Assembly: GCA_027574665.1 (NCBI GenBank)
Contig: CM050657.1
Location: 24,282,700-24,346,699, forward strand
Source: Rhynochetos jubatus
Lineage: Eukaryota > Chordata > Aves > Eurypygiformes > Rhynochetidae
Direction: 5' to 3'
Length of the DNA: 64,000 bases
Shown in pieces: positions 24,588-36,439 of the stretch (position 1 is the stretch's first letter; each line of letters starts with the position of its first letter). The notes under the pieces are model-generated. The model made no database searches. It was not told the origin of the DNA and saw only the letters and a list, made by a program, of their open reading frames with translations. A program made the position numbers and the translations under genes.

Positions 24588-27500
24588 CTACTTTCTTTCT
24601 TGGCAGTAAAGACCTGAGACGTGATACTGAGAGATGCTGTAGAAGGTGGAATTTGTTTCCATCATCGTTTGCAAGCAGACACAAGGACTCTACTGGCTGC
24701 GCTCTGCACTGACTAGAAACCAAATTGTCCTAGGTGGTGTTTGTTGAACCTCAGGTTCCTCAGTCCTGCTGAGAGGCAGAAATTATTGGTTCCAATCAAA
24801 TGCCACGTAAGTGCAGGTACAGGGCTCATGTGCAGCCTCTAGTACAGAGCTTGTTTGCTCAGCTGCATGGGCATTTGAAGTCTGGGTACACAAGCCAAGA
24901 GGCACATTAAAAAACCAAACGTGACTCTCAGCGCACACATGACAAACATGAAGCCACCTCTCCACAAAATACACACATCTTTGAGAAAAGGTGGCAATCC
25001 CTGACTTCAGACTAGTCCTTGGAATGTAATGATCCAGGTTAGCTTTCTCCTCATTCAGTTCTCTTGGAGAGGTGCTTCATTACAGAAAGGTTCCTATGAA
25101 GCCTCAGATGCTTTTGAGCCCACAGCTGGCAGACAGGTAGGGGCAAATTCTACCCAGTACTCATGGTAGGCTCAGTGCACACCCTCACACAGTGTGTTTT
25201 CTCAAAGGTCTAGTTAGTTGCAAAACACATACTTCCCGCAGTTATGTAGAAACATGGCTGCTCAGAGCACTGTGACTCACGGTAGATCATGAATTTTGAG
25301 AACTGACAGTGTGCACGTGCTATAAACAGATAATGTAATACCCAGCCTTTGAGGTTCGCAATCCCTGTCAGCATCACACCTAGAAATGGTTTCTTGGGAA
25401 GGTTAAGGTTGTGCTTACCTTGGCTGATACAAAACAATCAAGAATGCTGATTTCAAAAGGCGTATCTTGGATGGTTGTCTCTAAAAGGATGCTTAATAAG
25501 GCAGATGGTTTTCATCCACTGCCGAGTTCACAGTAATACACACTCACTGTCCACATGTTCTCTGTAACCATAATCATTTACATGCAGTCCTAAAAAGGGG
25601 TGCTACAGCCTAAGTGAGTCAAATTCCATCTTGTTGACACAATTCACTTCAGCTGTTACTAAGGCAAAAATGTTACTATACTATAATTAATCTGGCCTGA
25701 GACTTAAGAATGTCATTAAAGTAGGTTTCTATCTCTTTTAAACACTGTACTAATCTATAGTAGAGTGCAAAAAGCAGGGCAAAATTAAAATCAAATGCAG
25801 TGATAGCTTCCAAACATGAAAAACAGTCTTACAAACATCAATAACATAGTATTAGTATCCTACAAAGCCTAAACAAATGTGTTAAAGAGAAGAACTTGGC
25901 TTTCTGCACTCTGTACAAAATATATGGTGGCGCTAGGAGAAAACCCCTGTTGGCAACGTTAGCTATGGAGCACCAGAATTAAAAGATAAAGTACTTCAAA
26001 ATTAAAAGATAACGGCTAAATGCCTGCATAAAACCAGACTGACTGTCAGAGCCAAATGCATATGCAGCACTTTTGCCAAAAGTCTTCATGTAAAGTGCTA
26101 AGAGACTTTTCAAACAGCTTTTTGTCCATTTGATGTGAAAATAGGATGCAGCAACAATACTTGCAAAGTTCAGGGGGTTTGAAGTGTTTTGCACATCAGG
26201 ACTAAGCTCCTCATCTGTCTGTGAGAAAAGCATTGCAAATGCCTTAGAAGAAAGCTCATGTTTTGATGCAATGGAAAGGATTTGTGATAAAACAATAGAA
26301 ATTAAAATTCTTATTTATGCTGAATCAATTATTTACTATAGAGGGAAAAAAAATCAGAAACCAGCTTTCTCCACTTCTCTGGTTATCATCTGACATTTAT
26401 TGCCTTAAAGAAATATTCACAGAAGATACATTTTTTCTCCTTTTTTTCAATGGTCTGAAGAGGCAGAACAATTAGTGGAGTGCAAAGTGGAGTGCCTTGG
26501 TTTAACCTTCTTACCCTTCAGCATGTGCACGTGCACTGGACAAATTGCTCTGGCATAGAGACAAGGGAAATCCTCAGCAAAATGACTTGAGGAAAATTTG
26601 GTATTGCAAAAACCTCTGGTTGTCTTTAGCAAGTGGGATTAAAGGGACCTGTTCTTCAGTAATGCTCAGAATGGGCAACTAAGACCTGGACCTTCAACAT
26701 AATTCAACTCCAGTTTTGTCACAGAAACAGGGGCCAGATGTTCAGAACTGTTCAGTGTCATGTGGAGCACCAAGCTTTCTCCATCTGGCCAGATGCACCG
26801 CTATCTGCACATGGAGAAATAGAAGATTTGGACTCCACTTTTATGGGAAATATTTGCTACCATGGCGACACTTCCCAGAACCCATCATTATCACTGTTAC
26901 TGCGGAACACAACTTTTTTATCAACTGAGTTGCTTCCTCAGGTTCTCAAAAATGTCACCTTACATGTTGAAATAGTTTACAGAAAACAAAATCTTGACAA
27001 ATGATCAAGGGACACAACTGTTTTTAAATTCACTCTCACAGAACAAAAAACTGGTTTTGGAAGGCCTGGAAGCATGGACTGAAAGTATGGTTCAGTTTCA
27101 ACAAGTCATGCTACCTCAGCGACACAGCTCCTGAGCAGCACAGACAGACAGAGCAATCAGCCTGCAGATGTTCTCGCAGATGTGCTCAGAATCTGCATAC
27201 CCCGGGCTACAGCCACGGGGAGAACAGTCAGAACGGATCTGTATTTCTGATAGCAAGTTCTTTAAGGTGCTCGTGTTAATCAAGAGAAGCAAGCTAGCTA
27301 TTCATTAATTGCATTAAAGAAGCATGAGAAGACCTGGGCTGAAAGACAAACAAAGAGAAGTATGTTAAGCAACACAGAAAGAGGCGGTGATAAAAGACTT
27401 TGCTAATCATAAACGAAGATGCCAGTTATGGGGAAGGGATGAGTCCGTGACAAAAGATCTGATAACTATTGAAATTCAGGGCAAAACTCTTGGAAAGAGA

Positions 27501-30500
27501 TATAAGAAACCACAGAAATGAGCATTTGCCAAATCAAGAAATTCACACTCTCCAAGAATGGAGCTTATGGAAGCAGACAGCTCTGACACAGTATCTCTTC
27601 AACAGAATTAAAAATCCTGTAAGAAAAAAAGGCAGAATACAGCCAAAGTTCACCAAAACTAACCCAAACATGTCAACAACATTGCAGCAACTATCTCAAA
27701 CTAAAGCAATGCCTGCAGTACAAAAAAACTGGTAGAAGAAATTCAGTGGACTGCATCACTTTGGAAATGCTTCTCAGCAGCAGTAGAAAGTGCACTACTT
27801 AGGTAGAAAGGAGCAAACCAAAAGTGCTTTTTTAGAGCAATGGCCAGCTCTCAGTAATGAACTGAGACATCAAGCCAGAAGCACACAAAACACTATTTCC
27901 ATCTAACTGCGTATTAGACATTACAGCTATGTTTCATCAGAAAAGGAACAACATAAGTATATAAAAATATAAATAAAAGCCTATAAAAATAAGGTGAGAT
28001 GCAACGTTAGATATAATATAAATGAGGATAAATAAGAAACATCCAATGCATTTGTGTACATTCAGTCTTCTCTTTGGGAGACATCACACCCTTTTCACGT
28101 TATTTTGGTTATGTTCAGTAGTTTCAGTAGTATGGTGTGTAGCTTCTTTTTAAGACCCTGATTTACCCCCAAACATCTGCTGGTGACAAATTTCATTGTA
28201 CAGTTATTAACTTCATGAAAAAAGTCATGTTTTTTGTTTAAAATCTATTGTTTGACAAATTCATTAGACAGCACATAAATTTTATTTTGGGAAAACCAGT
28301 TCTAACTGTTTTAACTGCTCTAACTGGAAAACTTTTCTAACTCTCCTTCTTCACAGTACTTAATGTTATTACAAATTTCATATGTACCTCTGTCATATTT
28401 AATGTCTGCCCACCAATGATCTCTTTCAAGACAGAATCCTACTCTGTTTAGCTCCCTTGAGGGAACATTTTTTATACCTTTGATTATCACTGTTGCATTA
28501 TTCCACATCTATTTGGGATTTACTACATTTTTGAGCTGGGATGACCAAACCTGCATGCACAGTTTAAGAAGTAACCACATCACAAAGGTAAAATTGCTCT
28601 TTTTTGCCATCAATTCCTTGCTTGGTACTGCAGTCATCTTTTCTAGTCTAGCTGAACACCAAGTATTCCATTACATTTAAGTATTTAAAGAATTGGCAGA
28701 AAGATCTCCCCAAAAGGGATGGCATGAATGTTCTTTTCCACTTTCTTTTTTTTCTCTAACGGGCATAGCAAGCACTTAATATTCTTAGATCCTTTGTTTT
28801 GGGACAGGAGATCATCTGCTGCAAGCCAGTGTAGCTTACAGGATATGCTGCCCTGTAGAATGCCGGTTTTGCGTATGCATTGATTGCCACAATGTCAAAC
28901 AGGAAGTGAATAATGGGAAATGGGGCAGAACTGAAATATTTACTGATTTCACAAGGTAAAAGATGAATATATCAAACAAAATTGACCTACATTTATAATG
29001 TAATGTAAGACTCAGTAAGCCCATAGAAGACAAGGTCAGTTTTGCCACTAATTTCAGCACTTTGGTGAGGGGAGAACATTTTATAGATGGTCTCATACAC
29101 CCGTAAATACCGATCCATTGAGTAATAACAGGCATGCACCATCTCTTTGTAGTTAGTCAGCATATCCTCCTTCTTCCTCTCTGTTTTCTTGGCAAGACAA
29201 AGCTTTTAATGATGTTTATGAGTTAAAACTGTAGTTGCATTTGTTACTTCAGTGCCCCAACTCTCAGGCTTATTCCTATACAATGTATAATGTCAGATCA
29301 GGTGTAGATTTCTTGTTGTTTGCTTGTAACAGAAAAAAGGTATTTTTATTTGTCAAACTAACAAATTACAGAACTGAAACAAAAATTTATGTGAAATAAA
29401 TACTGAAAAAGGCTGAAAAAATCCCCTTTCCATGGCCAGAAAGTTTTGAAAATTTAGAGGGGCTTTGTTACCACTTACTGTCTCCATTTGCTACTCTAAA
29501 ATTTCCAGGACAGAAATTAAGAGTAGCAGCAAAATAAAAATGAAAGAAAAGAGTGTCTTGGACATTATCCCTGTTATTGGACTCAGTGGCAGTAAAGAGG
29601 GAAACAAATAACTGAAAGCTCTAAAGATTTAAAAGACATCTTTTATATTATAAAATAACATAAAAAAAATAGCTCAATTGTGTTTCAGCTTTCTTTCAAT
29701 AGAAACAGCTCTGAAACGTGAAAATTTTACACTAAGTTACTTCTTGGATTTTTGGGCAGTTATATGACTGATGGTGTTAGATAACAGCCTGTTTCCTCTC
29801 TCACTCTGAAAAAAATAGGTGCAACGTAGGTAATGCAACACAAAGTGGATGAAAAAGCAGTCACCTCCCACTTAAATAAATTATTTTAAATCCAATCATC
29901 TGAGCCACAGAATTCTTATGTAATTCTAGGTAAGTCACTTAAACCATAATTTTCCCAGAGGGCCTCTTGCTTGTGGTCTTGCACAAACTGAGTGTTTGGC
30001 TCAAGACAACAGAACAGCAATTGGAACCTGCTTTTCTCAAACAGAATATTTCTCTTCTTTCTTAACTGCTTTTGTAATTTTTCAAAGATCTGTAATTCCC
30101 TTCTGTTCTTCCTAGGCCTTTTAATCCAATCAGGGGGAAACAGTCATTGTAGGATTAACATTTTTACCTGCTTTTGAAGCCCAACGTTTTGCAATCTGAT
30201 AGAGATAGAAAATTTGTCACTGAGTGTACATGGTTCAATAGATTCACGTATACATATTTAGCAGACTAATTCCTTCTTGACCAAAAATCATTTTAGACTT
30301 CTACTTCAAACAAACAGAAAAGAAGTAAAGCTGTCATATCAATTCAGTTCCCTGACCGATCCCTCAGGGAAAGGGCCAGCATTGCTTTTATTTTAAAAGC
30401 TCATAAGATGTGTTTAATTTGGTTCTGTAGTTATTTGTTCAGTATGCAGTGCAAATTTTTCTGGCTACAGACATGGGATATGGTAAACCTTTGCCTGGAT

Positions 30501-31270
30501 CAATGTCCAACCTCTTTTAAGTTGTAGAGAAAGTTACTCTCTCATAAAGTTCAGACCTGCCAGACTCAATAACTCTACAAAAATGTTCAGATGAAAATTG
30601 CTTCAAGCAATCCTAGTAGAAAGCCAGCACCTCACCCCTAGTTTAAAGTTATGATCCTTATCATAATTAATTCAATAAAGAAGTAATGTACTTCAACCTA
30701 GGCATAGAGAATAATTTTCTGTCCTGACTGGTATAAACTTTCAGCTAGGGACGTTTAAACTCTGGACCTGATCTTTTAGAGCAAATAATAAATCACAGAC
30801 CTAGAGCCAGCAGATTATAGCTGAAGTTGAACTATCATAAATATGTTGCTGTGTCTAAGATGAAAAGGTACGTTGGGTAGAAGTGATAAAAAGTATAATA
30901 CTATTTATAAATACAACAAAAATGTTCTTCTACTGAAAAATTAAACACTAATAATACTTTCTGAGCTGTAAATGCACTGAAGAGTAGGAATTTATATGTG
31001 ATTCTTGTAAGTTGATATACCTTGCCTCTTAAATTTAAAATCAACATTTTTCTGCTGGTGAAATACAGAACTAATTCACTATCAAACCAACACTTTAGCA
31101 AATGATGTTTATTTCAAAGACCCAATGTCAAATGATTTAAATATTGTATTTATGATTCACCTTACTTTTGTTTAACTTTATTGCCCTGCTGTCACACCTT
31201 TTCCTTGCACTACTGTGAGAAGCAGACCCTGCTGCAGAGATATATTTACCTATTCTGAAACACCCTCAAC
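24588..31270. other. Non-coding DNA, no gene recognised
   Basis: A 6.7-kb stretch without a convincing gene. Open frames are at most 99 codons and match nothing. A 13-base word (AATTAAAAGATAA) is repeated 23 bases apart at 25977-25989 and 26000-26012. Words around 25140-25190 ('gggcaaattctacccag') vaguely recall old sauropsid repeats. A short MIR-like fragment is at 29925-29975. Confidence 0.6.
29925..29975 (+). repeat. Possible MIR-like fragment
   Basis: The words 'ctaggtaagtcacttaaacc' and 'taattttcccag' resemble the MIR section 'gggcaagtcacttaacctc' plus 'cagtttcctc'. The match is short and could be chance. No flanking MIR parts are clear. Confidence 0.3.
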
Positions 31271-31277
31271 ACAGGAA

Positions 31278-31297
31278 GGGGGGGGGGGGAGGGTGGG
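31278..31297 (+). repeat. Poly-G run with G-quadruplex potential
   Basis: Twelve consecutive G (31278-31289), then A, GGG, T, GGG. This satisfies the usual rule of four G-tracts of at least three separated by short loops, on the plus strand. It is the strongest quadruplex-forming sequence in this AT-rich window. Confidence 0.9.
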
Positions 31298-34200
31298 TAA
31301 CTGGCCTTTTGCCTGCCTGCCCATCCAAAGATTTCCATTCTGTAATGTGGAGAGCAATATGCACGGACAACAGTGGGCATGCGAAGAAATAGCATAGGTG
31401 TGCATCTAAGAAATACACTACAAACATTCTTCAATGATTCATTGCTATTTTTACAATGTGCATTTAGCAGTAAGAAAGAAAGATGACTTGAAGGGAAAGA
31501 ATAGGCCCACTGAGTGAGGGCAGTAAAGTAGAAGAGGTTTGATTTTGGCCACTTACCTAAGCGTTCTTTTCCTCATCTGCTGGGATATGTTAAAGCAAAC
31601 ACCCATTTTTTTAACAGCAAAGATACAATAGTGAAGTTGAGTGTGTACTTCTTTAAATTTTAGCTTTTATTTTATCGGCTCATCTCACATTCCATCTCAT
31701 TGCATTCAGTCGTTTCTGTGCTGCAGTGACATAACCGTGCTGCAGTGTTAACAGTTCCAAAACATGTAAATTGCTTTTCCAAGACATCTTATCCAAAACA
31801 AATATCCTCTTCTCACTAATTTAGTTTGAATATTCATAGATAATCTTTATGAGACATACTTAAAATACACACACAACATTTATCACATGTAAAAAATATA
31901 TTTTTAATCCTAATATACATGGATTTGTATGCTGTTTCCACTGTCTGTCCTTACTGTTACCTATATCTATTTATATTTTATTCTCTCAGTTCTTACTCTA
32001 TAGAGATTAACCATGCTTCTACCTTTAAAATAATGCAAGATGCAAATTGCAGAACTATTAGGAAACATTTGTGACTTAAAATTTCAATAATATCCAACCA
32101 TGAATGCATCATAAATTACAACTGCATGTGTAGTTACAAGAGAATACGTATTGTACCCCAATCTGCAAATGCTCATCTAGGTGAAAAATCCCAATGATGA
32201 AGAGGATTCCCTATGTTTTTTTTATAAGTTACTAAATGAGGGAGAGTTTGTGGGATTTTAACTCATATGAAACTCTCTTAATCATACCACAATATTATGT
32301 TATCCTAAAGCAAAAAAGCAAACAAAAACTCTTTAAAAGAGGCTTTCAGTAGAATTTAAACTAAATAATTTTTCACATCTATTTTCTGTCTGAAAATTGT
32401 TGCTATGGATCTGCCAGGATAAAACAAAATTACATTATTACGCTTTAAGGACTACACTTCTCATTTAAAATAGCTTTTCCTAATAATTGAGTTGTAGGTT
32501 AGCTGTCTTCAATTGAGTAGCCTTTAGTCTGTGTGAGCAGTTTATATTACACGAATTGCAAGCCTCAAGCTTACTTGTGTACAAGATTAGGCTCAGATAC
32601 TGTCAGTAGATGTTACTCTTTAGAAATATATTTGTATACTTTTACTATTTTGAAAGTAACACTGTATGGTATTTCGGGTTCTTTACGCTAAATTACCTCC
32701 ACTTCAGAAGTGTCTTAAGTAAATTTAAGCTCACATATGAGTACGTACAATCACATCATTTAAAAACTTACTCAGCAATTAGGAACCTAAAAGCAGTTCA
32801 AATGATTGATCAGTTATTTACAGTGTGCCCAAGCCGAGATGTGTAGGAAGTAAGTCAACACACCAGAGATTGGTTGCTGTTACAACAAATGCGTTTTTGC
32901 CAGAATGTTTGACCAACACTTGCAACTCTGCACTCCCACCCCCTTAGAGTCCCCCTTGGATTGATTAAATTGGCTCAAGATGACACCAATAATTGGCTCA
33001 AGATGCCGCTTCGACAGACCCAATGATCCATATCTTTGCATTCCCTAAAATCAGTCCTTTCAGCTCTGTGTTAGATTTAGGATGGTTTACATTGGCTCTG
33101 TCACAAACATTTTAATAAAGTCCCAGAGAAACCTCAAACTGGTGACATCATTGGATGGTGTTAAAAAAAGAGTTCCACTTTGCTGGTTAGTTGTTAGCCT
33201 TTATAATCCGATCAGAACCTTTTTTCCACTATATTTTGTCATTCCTTTATAACTCTCTGCAATTAGGACCATAGTATTAAAAAGAGAAAAAACCATTAAT
33301 ATTAGCTGTAAGGAGAAAACAACTCTAAGTATTTTGACATCAAGTAGTAAAATGAAAAAAACCAACTTCAAACATTTACTGTATCCTAAGGGCAGGAGGC
33401 CCCAAAGTGCTGGGTGTGTTATTTTTGAACTATTAGCTGAATTAATTACAATGAAAGTATTGGCTGTTCTCATGAGACTATTGTATAAATGAAATGCAAA
33501 ATAATGTTATCAAACTCACTGGAAAGGCTAATATTAATTTAACTACTTTTAGAAAATAAATTGCAAATTCTCCAGCCTGTCCCAAGACACTATCTACATC
33601 TGGGCTGAGAGAATACACACAGGGCCCGATCCTCCTGAGTTTATGTACATATAAAGAAAAAGATGTTCCACTGACATCAGAGGAGCAATGCTAAAGCTCT
33701 GAGGCTGCTGAGAACCATTCCCATGCCATTTGTCTATTATTTCCTGAATGCAAGGCTTTTTAAAAATGTGCATTTTCAATCGTTAATTCTCATCCACCCC
33801 AAGAACGGAGTTGCTAAGGAGCTCCGCAACGCAGGCACTCCTGTTATCTGATATCTAGCCTCCTTGAGCTTTCCAGTTTTTTGAGTTTAAACAGATGACA
33901 GTCCTTGTGTCATCAGATGTTATTATTTAATTACTTCTAGCAGTGGACTTTATATAAAAAGGTTACTCTGAGTATTTTTTTCCACAACACACTGGAAAAT
34001 TTGACGTGCTTTTTCATTTTGAACTCAAAGGCTGATTTCATGTCCTGAATTCCCATACTATTGTCCTTAAAAATATGACAATCCCAAGTAAGTGAGAGCT
34101 GAAGTCTACACCCGGTTTAAAGCAGAGGAGCAGCCTGTCCTGCCAGGTGCCAGGACTGCCTGTGATAACTAAATTGTATTTATAATACAGTAGCATCCTG

Positions 34201-34305
34201 ACACAACCACAGCCCGAGAGCCACTGATGCTACATGCTGTCCTAACATGTGGTAGATGCTCCAAGCCTTCATCCCACCCTCGATAGCTGGAAATCAAAAC
34301 AGAGT
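31298..34305. other. Non-coding AT-rich DNA
   Basis: No gene recognised. A 15-base word (AATTGGCTCAAGATG) occurs twice, at 32968-32982 and 32991-33005. At 33615-33735 there is a vague resemblance to old sauropsid fold-back repeats ('gggcccgatcctcctgag' near its left end). Open frames are 90 codons or less. Confidence 0.6.
32968..33005 (+). repeat. 15-base tandem duplication, 23-base period
   Basis: AATTGGCTCAAGATG is perfectly repeated with 8 bases between copies. This is a small local duplication, read directly. Confidence 0.9.
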
Positions 34306-34309
34306 AGGT

Positions 34310-34405
34310 CAGTGGAACAGGGAGCGAAGAGATAGGAAATGGCTCATTTAAGGTCAGTAGCAGAGCCAGCATTTGAACCCGGGTCTTCTACTCTGTGCGG
34401 CGGAG
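34310..34405 (-). repeat. MIR-like SINE fragment (antisense)
   Basis: Reading the plus strand: 'aaggtcagtagcagagccag' followed by 'catttgaacccgggtcttct'. This matches the reverse-complement MIR order (aaggtcacacagctagtaagtggcagagc, then ggatttgaacccaggtcttc). A 'gaaatggctcattta' region upstream may be the decayed 'gaaactgaggca' part. Orientation is therefore minus. Confidence 0.6.
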
Positions 34406-34805
34406 TATTATTGGCAAAATTTCCTGCCTCATATGCCAATAGTGTATCAGACCTCGCTACCTCCTCACATGAAGCAGAGGACACTCAGCTAAGGAGCCTC
34501 CTTGGATTCAATGAACTGCTTTATTTAATGTGCAGAGGCAGCAGTGCAAGCAAAATACGACTGGGATACTCCTTCCACAATAAAGTTGCTGTGCAGATCC
34601 ATGCAGTATTGGTCCCTTCCACTCACAAGGCATTTGAGAGGAGGAGGTAGTTCGTTTTTCCTTCTTTCCTTTTAAAACAAACAGTTGGGCCCAGCCAGAT
34701 GCTTGGCTAGGGTGAATCAGTGTCACCACATTATCATCCTCAATTTACACTTCTCACCAAAGAAAAGGGAGACTTTTTGATTTCTACAGTCAGTTTGAAC
34801 TCCCC

Positions 34806-34861
34806 TCAAAACTCAAACACAAATAAAAGAGCTCTGCTATCAAAACACAGAAATATTTATT
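34806..34861 (-). promoter_or_regulatory. Possible minus-strand polyadenylation site
   Basis: On the minus strand an AATAAA hexamer (plus TTTATT at 34856-34861) is followed, after about 25-30 bases, by a U/GU-rich stretch (the complement of 34806-34829). This is the arrangement of a cleavage and polyadenylation site. If real, a minus-strand transcript would end near 34830-34845, with its 3' UTR in the AT-rich DNA to the right. AATAAA is common by chance in such DNA and I see no minus-strand coding exon nearby, so confidence is low. Confidence 0.2.
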
Positions 34862-35154
34862 TTTAACACGTTAGTTAACAACATGATAGCATGCTTTAAT
34901 GGTCTAAGAAAAACAAACTGGTTTTCAAAACGAAATCAATTTTCTCAACAGATAAAATGCTTACATGCAGTATAAAAGCAAAATGACACTTGCACAGATA
35001 TTAGGTAAATATAGATAAAAGAATTATTTTTCTCATTCTGTTCTTTTTCCAACATTCTTTACAACACTGAGGTAAAATACAATTATTTTAGAAAAAGGCT
35101 TTTTTTTAGAAAATATTTCTTGTACAGGCTAAAAGCCTTTCTGTCCTTCTGTCC

Positions 35155-35179
35155 TTTTTTTTTTTTTTTTTTTTTTTTT
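35155..35179 (+). repeat. Poly-T run (25 T)
   Basis: An uninterrupted run of 25 T, or an A25 tail read on the minus strand. Sequence to its right, read on the minus strand, matches no SINE or gene I recognise. I call it a homopolymer. Confidence 0.9.
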
Positions 35180-36149
35180 AAAGAAAAAACACACCAGGAT
35201 AACTGCAAGCATATTTCCAAAATAAAATGAAAAAGGTGATTTTCCAGGTTTCAATATATAACAGCTTTTTAAATTATCCAATACGCTGTCTTGATTCCGT
35301 ACAAATGTTCCCTTCCTTCAAAGAGACAAAAAAGCATGTACTGCCAGATCTGATTGTATGTAGAGAGTGGATCTGATCCCCCTGTCACTAAGGTTACTAA
35401 TCAAATTTCCATCCAATATGCTCATGCAGGATTTCCTGATCAAACACTTAAATCTGCCCCCTCTGCACCCCCATTAGCTAACATGTTTTATATGTAGCGG
35501 GGTCATCAAAAGTGTAATTCCCTTAAAGAAACCTAATCCTGCCCTCTTGTCAACCAGCAGATAGCTAATAACGCTTTCTAACCTACATTTTTTGAACATC
35601 AATAGCATACCAGAAATTAAGATCTTATTTTAATCTCACAACAGATGTTCACAACAAAGGTATTGCATATGCATGTTACATGTACTTAAAAACAGTCAGG
35701 TGAAGAAATAAGGAAGTTTCATATGAGATTAGCTTGTATTTTCCCAGGAAAATATGAAATAGATTTTTGTTTCTGTTTGGGCTGGGTAACTATCCTGCAG
35801 GACCTAACGAAGGAAGGTATCTGGACCACAGAAACAACGGGACGTTTGGAGAGAACCCTAGGCTGGTACCCAAACACAATCATTTGGGAAAGCTGCTGAG
35901 GCAACACAGACCTGCTTCAGTGGCTCGCTCCCATCACTGTGTCCATCCTCACATACATGGATTTCTACAGCTTCTCTGCTCTGCATACTCCCTAGATGTT
36001 TGAGCACTGCTTTTCTCTGCCTTTATGTGAAATAAAACAGCCAAAGCAAAAGAAGAAAACTATCGAATCTACTTCAGTGCAAACAAGATTCAGTACTGTT
36101 ATCGCAGGTAGTTTTCATTCTCAAAATCACCTTTTTTTTAAATAATGAA

Positions 36150-36181
36150 CCCAAATCTTGAAGACTTGGTTCAAGATTGGG
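36150..36181 (+). repeat. Hairpin followed by T run
   Basis: CCCAAATCTTGAA at 36150-36162 pairs with TTCAAGATTGGG at 36170-36181, with one bulged A and a 7-base loop. It is followed by 'cttttttg'. A stem followed by T6 looks like a terminator. In a vertebrate the T run alone could stop RNA polymerase III, but no upstream A/B-box gene is visible. Confidence 0.7.
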
Positions 36182-36268
36182 CTTTTTTGTTAATGAAATT
36201 CTTTCTTAACAGGTTGAATCAGAATTTCCACCAAAGAAATACAATTTCCATGATGATCCTTTTGGAGG

Positions 36269-36333
36269 TCTGTGTGTGGGTGGGTGTGGGGTTTTCTTTT
36301 TTCTTTTTTCCTTTTTCTTTTTTTTTTTTTCCC
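36269..36333 (+). repeat. G/T-rich tract joined to a polypyrimidine tract
   Basis: A TG/GGG-rich segment (36269-36291, with tracts GGG, GGG and GGGG) passes directly into a 42-base T/C tract (36292-36333). The minus strand is a purine tract that yields a spurious lysine/arginine-rich open frame. This is a simple low-complexity region. Confidence 0.85.
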
Positions 36334-36439
36334 TGACCAACGGTCACAATCAGAGTAGCAGAAGTGGGTCAGGAAATTTAACCTGACTGGTCGAACTCTG
36401 GGCTGAATCTGTAAGGTCTGCAAGGCCCAGGTTTGTCAG

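Noticed and set aside
25923-25940. 'ggtggcgctaggag', a partial CTCF-like core
   Set aside because: Only the right half of the motif fits. The left half (CCA-CAG) is absent.
33615-33735. Possible third ancient fold-back repeat ('gggcccgatcctcctgag')
   Set aside because: The left end is suggestive, but the right end does not form a convincing inverted partner.
36190-36423. Lysine/arginine-rich minus-strand frame
   Set aside because: The basic run is simply the complement of the T/C low-complexity tract at 36292-36333.
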